Assembly (NCBI GenBank): GCA_029261905.1
Contig: JAJDAM010000925.1
Location: 1 to 5,742, forward strand
Origin: Deltaproteobacteria bacterium
GTDB lineage: Bacteria > Myxococcota_A > UBA9160 > SMWR01
Direction of reading: 5' to 3'
Length of the DNA stretch: 5,742 nucleotides
The position numbers and the translations under genes are program-made. Of this stretch, positions 1 through 5,403 are shown piece by piece; position 1 is the first letter of the stretch; every line of letters starts with the position of its first letter. Below the pieces are notes generated by a model that ran no database searches, had not been told where the DNA came from, and saw only the letters and a list, made by a program, of their open reading frames with translations.

Positions 1-82
1 AACGGAACGATTTCGAAGGGTGGGGGGGGTATTGCGCATGTAGTCAGCTGGGTCCTGATGCAAGATCGTAAAAGATATCTGA

Positions 83-123
83 GAACGAGGATTCGAAACA
101 GTGAACTACTTCACACCTCGTTC
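83..123. other. Nested stem-loop downstream of the SGNH operon
   Basis: GAACGAGG (83-90) is perfectly complementary to CCTCGTTC (116-123). Inside the 25-nt loop, GTGAA (101-105) pairs with TTCAC (110-114) around CTAC. Read on the minus strand, the outer stem is followed after several bases by a TCTTTT stretch, so it could act as a weak terminator about 160 nt past the SGNH operon. It lacks a tract directly against the stem, so I do not call it a terminator. Confidence 0.35.
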
Positions 124-131
124 ACACCTCG
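110..131. repeat. Tandem direct repeat, 2 x 11 bp
   Basis: TTCACACCTCG occurs twice with no gap (110-120 and 121-131). The junction between the copies supplies the right arm of the stem-loop at 83-123. Two copies could reflect slippage duplication or a paired protein-binding site. Function unknown. Confidence 0.8.
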
Positions 132-171
132 CCGAGCGGTCGTGAGATGGCTCGCACCCCTTGCTCGCACA

Positions 172-184
172 ACGATAGTATCGT
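172..184. other. 13-bp perfect palindrome (ACGATA-G-TATCGT)
   Basis: The two 6-bp arms flank a single G. CAC (168-170) and GTG (187-189) could extend the pairing across a small bulge. It lies about 100 nt past the SGNH operon stop with no poly-T on either side. This favours a protein-binding site or RNA stem over an intrinsic terminator. No gene beginning nearby can be identified within the window. Confidence 0.35.
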
Positions 185-282
185 GAGTGGGTGATATTGC
201 CTACAAAGTGTCAAAACGTCTCAGGAATCCGCAACTATGCATCCCCGGGGGGCTGCAGGCTCGCTCGCGCACTCCCGCAACG

Positions 283-1575
283 CTATTGGCACATCTCCAC
301 GACTCGTAAACTATGCAAATTGGGTGCCGCCCCCTGCTCGTCACCGCAGTGGTAGCGGTGGAGTACGTCGGCGACGGCTGAAGCGATCAACCGATTCCCC
401 TCGTGGCCCACGTGGACGTAATCGAAGTAGAGCGGCTCCGATACCCCAGCAAACACGTCACTGAGGTCGAGGGTGCGGCGCTCGACCTCGCTGCTCGTCT
501 GCGGCCTCCGACGCACGGCCTCCCGCATGGCTGCGTAGCTTTCCATGCCGACCCGTTTCGCATCGTTCTCCATCTCCGTTTCGAGCAGGCTCACCTCGGA
601 CGGGTGCTGGGACTTCGCTCCCACCTTCAAGCTGGGCTGCAACAAATAGAAAGGCACGAATCCATAGCGCGAGCCGAGCGCCTCGACGAAGCGTCGATTG
701 TCGAGCCAGACTTCGGCGGCGCGCTCCCCCCGAAGCCGGATCTCGGCGGAGTCTTTCGGGATGGAGTAGGGCGCTACGACCTCCTGGGTTCGCTGAATTT
801 CGAAACGCTTGCCGAGTGCATCGGCCATGCGCCACATGCCCGACCGGCGCAGCAACCGCAGCATGGGGTGGGGCTCGACTTTCTCCCGCTTTTCGAAACG
901 GTCCCGAATCGCCGTGAAATTCATGTGATTCCCATCGACTTCGGGCCACAGCACGGCGACCGGGGCATCGTTCACACCGTCGAAGAAGACCACGAGATCA
1001 GGGCGTCGGCCCAACTGCAACTCGCGGATCAGCAGCACGACCTCTTGTGTGTTGACGAAGCCGATCTCGCCGAGGTTGCGAACCACCACATTCGTTCCGA
1101 ACTCGTTCTCGAAGTGCCGGACAAGGTGGCTCGAGACGGTCAACGAGTCTGGCGCTCCGAGCCCCCAGATCACGGAACCGCCGAAGAGCCAGATGCGCAG
1201 TGGGTCGGTCTCGTTGATGCTGTTCGTCGCGTCGATGTCGCCGGCCTGGTAGGTGCTTCGATTTCCCTCGTCATCGATATCGATGAATTCTCCGTCGAAG
1301 GGACGGGATCGCCATACGACATACGGTGTATACGCCTCCTTTCGAGCGGCTCGCATTTCTGCGAAGAAGGCATCTACGTCAAATGGCGCGTCGCGATAGG
1401 GAGCGGCCTTCACACGTTGGTCTTCGATCACCGCGACTTCCCGGCCTTCGAAGTCGTGGGTCGCATTCAGGATGACCCGGAATCCGACATCGACGAGTAC
1501 CAGAAAGACGACCCAGAAGATCGCGAGAGCCAGTCCCTTTTCGAGGTTTTCTGCGATGGATCCGGCGCGACTCAT
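283..1575 (-). CDS. Membrane-anchored SGNH/GDSL hydrolase-like protein (downstream paralogue)
   Basis: Predicted 430-residue protein, probably an O-acyl esterase or acyltransferase acting on a surface glycan outside the inner membrane. Residues 15-36 form a hydrophobic anchor without an obvious cleavage site. SGNH blocks appear in order: GGS with Ser134 as nucleophile, NLG with Gly169, DGVND with Asn202, and a C-terminal DxxH with Asp385 and His388. An HPSE motif lies at 324-327. The only two cysteines, Cys410 and Cys429, could form a disulfide. The ATG at 1575 is chosen over the upstream in-frame extension to 1860 because it overlaps the preceding TGA as ATGA, a GAGG lies 10 nt before it, and the anchor follows it directly. 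It is therefore probably translationally coupled to the gene at 1572-2864. The SGNH fold is well supported; substrate and reaction direction are unknown. Confidence 0.85.
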   Translation of the reverse strand: MSRAGSIAENLEKGLALAIFWVVFLVLVDVGFRVILNATHDFEGREVAVIEDQRVKAAPYRDAPFDVDAFFAEMRAARKEAYTPYVVWRSRPFDGEFIDIDDEGNRSTYQAGDIDATNSINETDPLRIWLFGGSVIWGLGAPDSLTVSSHLVRHFENEFGTNVVVRNLGEIGFVNTQEVVLLIRELQLGRRPDLVVFFDGVNDAPVAVLWPEVDGNHMNFTAIRDRFEKREKVEPHPMLRLLRRSGMWRMADALGKRFEIQRTQEVVAPYSIPKDSAEIRLRGERAAEVWLDNRRFVEALGSRYGFVPFYLLQPSLKVGAKSQHPSEVSLLETEMENDAKRVGMESYAAMREAVRRRPQTSSEVERRTLDLSDVFAGVSEPLYFDYVHVGHEGNRLIASAVADVLHRYHCGDEQGAAPNLHSLRVVEMCQ

Positions 1576-2864
1576 CGCTGGGCCGCCTCGATCCCCGAGC
1601 AGGCCCCACGCAGCTGGCCGCGCACGTGGAGAGAGAGGTTGGCAGGCGGATCGGCGCAAAGATCTTCCCGGAGCGCTTCGAAGATCACTTCCGCCACACG
1701 GCGATTGCCGCGATGCGACAGATGGACCCAATCGAGGTACACGGGCTCCGAGACGTCGGCGAACACATCGCTGATGTCTTGAAAACGCTCGGGGACCTCG
1801 CCCGCGACCACTCGTGCCTTCACACCGTTCCGCAGCTCCTCGGCGAAGCGCAAGATCCAATTCTGCTCTGCGTCATCGCGAAGTCCCGCGATGATTTTCT
1901 GCTCGGACGGGTGATAGGGCTTGTCGCCGGCGCCGGGTCTCGGCTGGAAGAAGAAGTACGGCCGGAACCCGAACTCCGTCCCGAAGATCTCGCTAAAGCC
2001 GTAGTTCTCGAAGAGAACCCCGACGCCACTCGCTGCCAGCGCCTCGACCCCACCGGGGTTCGCGAAATCTGGCGGAGGCGGCGGAGGCGCATCCTTCAAG
2101 CCGAGCTTCCAGCGAATCGCCTTGACCAGTCGGAACACGCCGCTGCTCTTCCACAACTGCGCAGCCGCGGATTCTCGTGGCTTCGGGTTTCGGCCTTCGA
2201 ACAGGTCGCGAATGCGATCCACGAGGTAGTGGGGATTCAGCAACTCGGGCGCCTCGGCGACCCCGAGGGGTTCATTGGCTCCGTCGTAGACGATCACGAG
2301 ATCCGGGGGAGCCTGGGTCTGCAGCCCTCGCAGCAGAGTCAGCACCTCTTGGGTCGAAACCATGCCGGTATCACCGAGATTGGTGATGCGCGTGTCGACG
2401 CCGAATTCGTTGAAGAGCAGCGCGAGTCGACTCGGGATCGTCTCCGCATCGGGTACACCCATCCCCCACGTCGTCGAACCTCCGAGCTGCCAGATCTCGA
2501 GAACTTCGCCGTGGTTGTCGTCGTGGTTGTCGTCGAAACTGTCGTCGAAGTTGTTGTGAGTGACGCGCCGTCCCGCATCATCGACGTTGACGTATCGGCC
2601 GCTGATCGCCTTCCGACTCCAAACCGTGTATGGCTCGTAGCTGAGCCAGATCCGCGTGCCCGCCCACAACTCACGCCAGGTCTCGACGGGGTCGTACTCT
2701 GCACCGTCGTAGGCCGGGAGAAGCGCCCGTTCGTCAGGCTCTTCTTCTCGCTCGCTCCGAGCCGTATCTCGAACGGCGAAGGTGCCGCGCGTGACGGCTT
2801 CGATACCGACGACCACGAGCAGGTTGACGGCGATCAGTGCGAGGATGGTCTGGACCTTTTTCAA
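1572..2864 (-). CDS. Membrane-anchored SGNH/GDSL hydrolase-like protein (upstream paralogue)
   Basis: Predicted 430-residue protein, collinear with its downstream neighbour and also 430 residues long. A hydrophobic segment at 6-22 should anchor it with the rest in the periplasm. SGNH blocks: GGS with Ser130, NLG with Gly164, DGANE with Asn197 (Glu follows where Asp is usual), and DxxH with Asp378 and His381. HPSE lies at 318-321, and the only cysteines are Cys403 and Cys422. Near the DxxH block, 19 of 29 consecutive residues match the paralogue. Unusual parts are an Asp/Asn/His-rich stretch (about 103-119) just before the catalytic Ser and a run of six prolines (260-265). The start is TTG, directly before Lys-Lys and the anchor; the only Shine-Dalgarno-like match is a weak GGAA 8 nt upstream. 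No in-frame start was seen just upstream. Role in O-acylation of an exported polysaccharide is inferred from family and context. Confidence 0.85.
   Translation of the reverse strand: MKKVQTILALIAVNLLVVVGIEAVTRGTFAVRDTARSEREEEPDERALLPAYDGAEYDPVETWRELWAGTRIWLSYEPYTVWSRKAISGRYVNVDDAGRRVTHNNFDDSFDDNHDDNHGEVLEIWQLGGSTTWGMGVPDAETIPSRLALLFNEFGVDTRITNLGDTGMVSTQEVLTLLRGLQTQAPPDLVIVYDGANEPLGVAEAPELLNPHYLVDRIRDLFEGRNPKPRESAAAQLWKSSGVFRLVKAIRWKLGLKDAPPPPPPDFANPGGVEALAASGVGVLFENYGFSEIFGTEFGFRPYFFFQPRPGAGDKPYHPSEQKIIAGLRDDAEQNWILRFAEELRNGVKARVVAGEVPERFQDISDVFADVSEPVYLDWVHLSHRGNRRVAEVIFEALREDLCADPPANLSLHVRGQLRGACSGIEAAQR
2511..2558 (-). repeat. Degenerate 12-nt coding repeat, about 4 units
   Basis: On the plus strand GTGGTTGTCGTC occurs twice exactly (2511-2522, 2523-2534). 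Two diverged 12-nt units follow (2535-2546, 2547-2558). On the coding strand these give the four-residue units HNNF, DDSF, DDNH and DDNH in the upstream SGNH protein. The unit length is a multiple of three, so gain or loss of a copy keeps the frame. The stretch lies about ten residues before the catalytic Ser130. Confidence 0.8.
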
Positions 2865-2899
2865 TGGAGTGGTTCCAGTATCCTGGTAGTTTCCGGGAA

Positions 2900-2918
2900 G
2901 GTCCGCCCATCGCGGACC
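2900..2918. other. Perfect 7-bp inverted repeat, 5-nt loop
   Basis: GGTCCGC (2900-2906) and GCGGACC (2912-2918) are exact reverse complements around CCATC. It begins 36 nt upstream of the TTG start of the upstream SGNH gene. It could be an operator or a stem in the SGNH 5' leader. Confidence 0.45.
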
Positions 2919-2937
2919 GACACGCAGGTTTCCGTTT

Positions 2938-2956
2938 CAGTCCTCACGGACTGTCC
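2938..2956. other. Perfect 6-bp inverted repeat overlapping a GGAC-T-GTCC palindrome
   Basis: CAGTCC (2938-2943) pairs with GGACTG (2948-2953) around TCAC. The right arm also belongs to the 9-bp palindrome GGACTGTCC (2948-2956). Two overlapping dyads in the middle of a divergent promoter region fit an operator, but no regulator is known here. Confidence 0.4.
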
Positions 2957-3059
2957 TGGCAAAGCCGATACGTCTCTCATCCCAGGTACACCCCTCGTAT
3001 CGGGGTCTGCGTCATTGTCCCTGACGAGTATTGTCCATGCGGAGACTTCGATCGACAGC

Positions 3060-4187
3060 ATGAGTGAGATTCAGGAAATCGTAACTCTCGAAGGTTTCGA
3101 ATCGCTCGAGGCCGATTGGAATGCCTGGCTCGAGCGGACCGAGAGCCGCTCTGTATTCATGACCTTCGATTGGATGGTGGCTTGGTGGCGCCACTTTCAC
3201 GAGGGTCGGACGCTCTTCATCCTGGTCCAGCGCGAGCTCGACGAGGTGATCTGCATTCTCCCGATGATGGTGACCACGCGCGAGCGCCATCGCACCGCGG
3301 TGCGCTCGTTGAGCTTCCTGGCATCCGGAACGAGCGATGCGCTCGAAATCAACGTCGTGGAGAACCCGGCAGCCCATCTGGCTGCTCTTGCCGCCCACAT
3401 TCGTGATCGCGCGGAAGCCTGGGATCACATCGAGCTCTCGGATCTGTCGTCTGCGTCGCCCACGACCGAAGCATTCGCCAATGCGCTGCGCGAGGCCGGC
3501 GTCGGTGTGGAACTGAACGAACCGTGCGAATGCCCGTATTTGCCGATCGCAGGCGAATGGCTGGATTTCTACAACGAACGGATCAGCTCCAAGACCCGGA
3601 GCAACAATCGGAACAAGCACAAGAAGCTTCAGAAACTTGGCGAGGTGCTGATTCGCTGGGTAACGGATACCGACGCAGAACCCGAAGCACTCGAGAAAAT
3701 CTTTGCGATGGACGAACGCGGCGAGTACCACGGTGCTTCGCGAACCCGTCCATTCGACAGCGTCGTCGGCCAGTCGTTCTTCCGCGAAGTTTGCGGAAAG
3801 TTCTCGAAGCGCGGCTGGCTGTTCATCGGCTTGCTGGAGGTTTCGGGCGAACTGGTCGCCTACCGCCTGTGCTTTCGATACCGCGGTGTGCACAGTGACT
3901 ACTTCCCCGGGTTCGATCCGGAATATTTCAAGCTCTCCCCGGGCCGCATTCTGATGGCGGAAATTGCTCGCGATTGCTTCGAGAGCGGACAGAAGGAAAT
4001 CGATTTCCTGCGCGGCTTCGAGGATTGGAAGCGCGACTGGACCGATACGTTCCGGATGAATGCCACGCTCACCGTCGAGAACAGCAGCTGGCGATCCAAG
4101 GGAGCCCGGTTCGCTCAATCCCCGAAGAAGGCGCTGCGAAGATTTCTCGCCGGAAAGAGCGAATCCGAATCCGACGATTCGGGCTGA
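3060..4187 (+). CDS. GNAT-fold acyltransferase, BioF2-like / CelD family
   Basis: Predicted 375-residue cytoplasmic protein resembling the BioF2-like acetyltransferase domain family (Pfam Acetyltransf_6, PF13480). Such genes are common in exopolysaccharide loci and probably N-acylate amino sugars or related precursors. Recognisable parts: the N-terminal FDWMVAWWRHF block (36-46), a LSFLASGTSD block (84-93), a basic linker (about 177-192), and a conserved C-terminal half with YFPGFDPEY (281-289), SPGRILMAEIA (293-303) and DFLRGFEDWK (315-324). The last ten residues are Ser/Asp/Glu-rich. The ATG at 3060 is chosen because family similarity begins soon after it; the frame is open far upstream, but that part lies antisense to the SGNH genes. 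It converges on the deacetylase gene with a 24-nt gap. Fold assignment is fairly sure; acyl donor and acceptor are unknown. Confidence 0.85.
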   Translation: MSEIQEIVTLEGFESLEADWNAWLERTESRSVFMTFDWMVAWWRHFHEGRTLFILVQRELDEVICILPMMVTTRERHRTAVRSLSFLASGTSDALEINVVENPAAHLAALAAHIRDRAEAWDHIELSDLSSASPTTEAFANALREAGVGVELNEPCECPYLPIAGEWLDFYNERISSKTRSNNRNKHKKLQKLGEVLIRWVTDTDAEPEALEKIFAMDERGEYHGASRTRPFDSVVGQSFFREVCGKFSKRGWLFIGLLEVSGELVAYRLCFRYRGVHSDYFPGFDPEYFKLSPGRILMAEIARDCFESGQKEIDFLRGFEDWKRDWTDTFRMNATLTVENSSWRSKGARFAQSPKKALRRFLAGKSESESDDSG

Positions 4188-4216
4188 ATCGAAGGTTGGG
4201 CAAGCGGGGATTCAGC
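4165..4216. terminator. Possible bidirectional terminator between convergent genes
   Basis: Two adjacent perfect inverted repeats lie at the convergent gene ends. CCGAATC (4165-4171) and GATTCGG (4176-4182) form a 7-bp stem with a 4-nt loop. GCTGAATC (4183-4190) and GATTCAGC (4209-4216) form an 8-bp stem around 18 nt. The outer arms hold both TGA stops, at 4185-4187 on plus and 4214-4212 on minus. No T-tract follows in either direction, so this is not a classical intrinsic terminator; it may instead be a transcript-end stabilising stem. Confidence 0.4.
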
Positions 4217-5045
4217 GGAGCATTCGCCGCGCGAAGATCTCGCGATCCCTCAGCAGACGCGCCAGGAAATCTCCCTCCGCGACATCCGCCAATGTGAGCC
4301 ATCTGGGGTCCCCATCGCGGCGTTCCATCTGGCTGCGGTGCCGGGCCAGTGCCTCTGCCTTGGTCGACATCTGGTCGGCGATGTCCACATGCACCCGGAG
4401 TTCTCGAAACAGCGCGCGCGCTCCGACCAGGCTCTTCGACCAACGCTTGCGAGGCCGGTCGGTCATGCCCTCTACCGGCCCGAGCCAGGGCCAGTGATTC
4501 CAGAACCACACCGGAAACCCGAGGAGCTCGCGCACACCCGTCGCGCTGGCAGCGCGTTCGGCGATGTTCGCGGTTGCGACATGGTCGGCGAGTCCGTCGC
4601 GATGAAAGGGCGCGTAGACCTGCGCGGGTCGATACTGCTCGAGCAACTCGATCACCCTCGGCAGGGCGGCCTGCTCGTGCCGCACGAGCTGAGCATCGGG
4701 AAACCGAAGGAAATGGACCGCAGACGCTTCGATCCCGAGCACCGAGGCCGCCTCGCGCGCCTCGGCTTCGCGCTCGCTGGCGAGATCCTTCGCAGGCACC
4801 AGATGCTGATGCGATGCCGTCCCGTCGGTCATGAAAATGACCGCTACCCGCGCACCCAAAGCGCGCTTGCGCAGCAGCGTTCCGCCGCAACCCAGCGTCT
4901 CGTCGTCCGGATGAGGAGCGATCACGACCGCGTCAGCAGCCAGCGCCTCTGGCGACATCTCCTGCGAGCGGGCTCGTGACCCACGATCCAACAACCGCTG
5001 CGCCAGCACGCGAAGCGCCGTGGCGTTGTGGGTGCCCGCAGTCAT
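4212..5045 (-). CDS. PIG-L / LmbE family N-acetylglucosaminyl deacetylase-like protein
   Basis: Predicted 277-residue cytoplasmic protein of the zinc-dependent PIG-L family (PF02585), which removes N-acetyl groups from amino sugars, as in GPI, mycothiol and bacillithiol synthesis. The signature APHPDDE lies at 43-49. By analogy with MshB, His45 and Asp48 should bind zinc and Asp47 act as the base. FMTDG (71-75) follows the next strand, and His155 in ADHVA (153-157) is the likely third ligand. No signal peptide or membrane span is visible, and the length is normal for the family. The ATG at 5045 has GGGA 7 nt upstream (minus strand). A second ATG at 5058 is out of frame. Beside an acyltransferase and an exporter, the likely substrate is a sugar unit of a surface glycan or a lipid-linked intermediate; a small-thiol pathway role is less likely but not excluded. 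Confidence 0.87.
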   Translation of the reverse strand: MTAGTHNATALRVLAQRLLDRGSRARSQEMSPEALAADAVVIAPHPDDETLGCGGTLLRKRALGARVAVIFMTDGTASHQHLVPAKDLASEREAEAREAASVLGIEASAVHFLRFPDAQLVRHEQAALPRVIELLEQYRPAQVYAPFHRDGLADHVATANIAERAASATGVRELLGFPVWFWNHWPWLGPVEGMTDRPRKRWSKSLVGARALFRELRVHVDIADQMSTKAEALARHRSQMERRDGDPRWLTLADVAEGDFLARLLRDREIFARRMLR

Positions 5046-5075
5046 ATCAGGGTCCCATCAGGGGGCACATCAGGG
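5046..5075 (-). repeat. Three CCCTGAT repeats at about one helical turn spacing
   Basis: On the plus strand ATCAGGG occurs at 5046-5052, 5057-5063 and 5069-5075, so starts are 11 and 12 bases apart. The first copy touches the deacetylase ATG, and the ribosome-binding GGGA lies between the first and second. Near-helical phasing beside a start suits a repressor or activator array, or an autoregulatory mRNA site. Function inferred only. Confidence 0.5.
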
Positions 5076-5167
5076 ATCACAGCGAAGTCGCGGAACGAGC
5101 CACGGATGTGTGCTGAGTCGCTTGCGCAAGGGTGCACCGGTCCAATCTGGAATCCTGCCAGCGATCC

Positions 5168-5182
5168 TAGCAGCAACTGCTA
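5168..5182. other. Perfect 6-bp inverted repeat TAGCAG-CAA-CTGCTA
   Basis: The arms at 5168-5173 and 5177-5182 are exact reverse complements around CAA. The site lies about 120 nt upstream of the deacetylase start and over 200 nt upstream of the permease. No poly-T follows on either strand. Possible operator. Confidence 0.35.
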
Positions 5183-5326
5183 TGTCGAATATCCAGGCGC
5201 CGCGCAATCTGGTGCCTCGGGAGAATGTCCGGTCCATCATTTCGGCCTACCGATCGGGCCGCGCTTGGCCGTTAAGGCCTGTCGAGGGTGCTAGCTTGCT
5301 CATGCGGCATGATCGCGTCCCGTTGG

Positions 5327-5343
5327 TTGGGAAAGTTTCCAAA
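5327..5343. promoter_or_regulatory. 17-bp palindrome, TTnGGAAAnTTTCCnAA
   Basis: Centred on G5335, seven of the eight base pairs outward are symmetric; only 5329/5341 do not pair. The core GGAAA-G-TTTCC is perfect. It overlaps the best -35-like element upstream of the permease. This is a typical place for a dimeric repressor site, but no regulator is identifiable. Confidence 0.45.
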
Positions 5344-5353
5344 TACGTTTAAT
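5327..5353 (+). promoter_or_regulatory. Weak promoter candidate for the ABC permease
   Basis: TTTAAT (5348-5353) resembles a -10 element. Candidate -35 elements are TTGGGA (5327-5332, 15-nt spacer) and TTGGTT (5323-5328, 19-nt spacer); neither has the preferred 17-nt spacing. It sits in a locally AT-rich patch about 50 nt before the likely start. Confidence 0.25.
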
Positions 5354-5391
5354 TTGATCGGCTTGTGATCGATGGTTCTGATCGAATTGAT

Positions 5392-5396
5392 GAGGA
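5392..5396 (+). promoter_or_regulatory. Ribosome binding site GAGGA deciding a TTG start
   Basis: GAGGA ends 7 nt before the in-frame TTG at 5404, an ideal spacing. The in-frame ATG at 5449 and GTG at 5365 have no comparable site. This is the reason the permease start is placed at the TTG. Confidence 0.5.
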
Positions 5397-5403
5397 TTCG
5401 AAA

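Larger units (their letters stand above)
1..282. other. Left-edge region without a convincing gene
   Basis: I see no supportable gene here. It lies 3' of the SGNH gene whose TAG stop is at 283-285. Plus-strand frame 1 is open from the window edge to a TGA at 184-186, so the tail of a truncated plus-strand gene cannot be excluded, but its roughly 61 residues show no motif I recognise. A short minus-strand frame starting at 39-37 runs off the left edge. Other contents are a run of eight G (22-29), a tandem 11-bp repeat, a nested stem-loop and a 13-bp palindrome, listed separately. Confidence 0.5.
2865..3059. promoter_or_regulatory. Divergent intergenic region between SGNH operon and GNAT gene
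   Basis: These 195 bases separate two genes transcribed away from each other, so promoters for both should lie here. I could not pick convincing -35/-10 pairs. The region is rich in dyad symmetry: a 7-5-7 hairpin (2900-2918), a 6-4-6 hairpin (2938-2953) overlapping a GGAC-T-GTCC palindrome (2948-2956), and an 8-bp arm pair CCGATACG/CGTATCGG (2965-2972, 2996-3003). ATTGTCC occurs at 3014-3020 and 3030-3036. GGAGA at 3041-3045 lies 14 nt before the GNAT ATG, rather far for a ribosome binding site but the best match there. Confidence 0.55.
5046..5403. promoter_or_regulatory. Divergent intergenic region between deacetylase and ABC permease genes
   Basis: About 358 bases without a supportable gene of normal size. 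Open frames exist on the plus strand but show no recognisable protein. Contents: the ATCAGGG repeats next to the deacetylase start, an inverted repeat at 5168-5182, the palindrome CCGATCGG (5250-5257), a 17-bp imperfect palindrome at 5327-5343, and three TGATCG motifs (5355, 5366, 5379) before the permease start. Both divergent promoters should lie here. Confidence 0.5.

Noticed and set aside
22..29. Run of eight G as a phase-variation tract
   Set aside because: It is not inside a gene I can support, so no on/off effect can be argued from this window.
110..131. CRISPR-like repeats
   Set aside because: Only two directly abutting 11-bp copies with no spacers.
403..1782. A 459-codon plus-strand open frame
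   Set aside because: It lies opposite the SGNH genes, shows no recognisable domain and is the usual by-product of GC-rich coding DNA.
1576..1860. N-terminal extension of the downstream SGNH gene to 1860
   Set aside because: The added stretch is Arg/Ser/Pro-rich, overlaps the upstream paralogue in another frame and would bury the membrane anchor. The ATGA overlap at 1575 is a better start.
1626..4187. An 853-codon plus-strand open frame covering the antisense of the SGNH genes and the acyltransferase
   Set aside because: Only the part from 3060 resembles a protein family. The upstream part is antisense to two SGNH genes with intact catalytic motifs. Calling the long form would wrongly extend the acyltransferase.
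4069..4890. A 273-codon minus-strand open frame overlapping the deacetylase
   Set aside because: It is in a different frame from the PIG-L gene, is Arg/Ala-rich and lacks motifs, while the PIG-L frame has the full HPDDE signature.
5020..5352. Plus-strand open frames of 110 and 88 codons in the deacetylase/permease gap
   Set aside because: They begin inside the deacetylase gene on the opposite strand, have no recognisable protein features and cover the expected promoter region.
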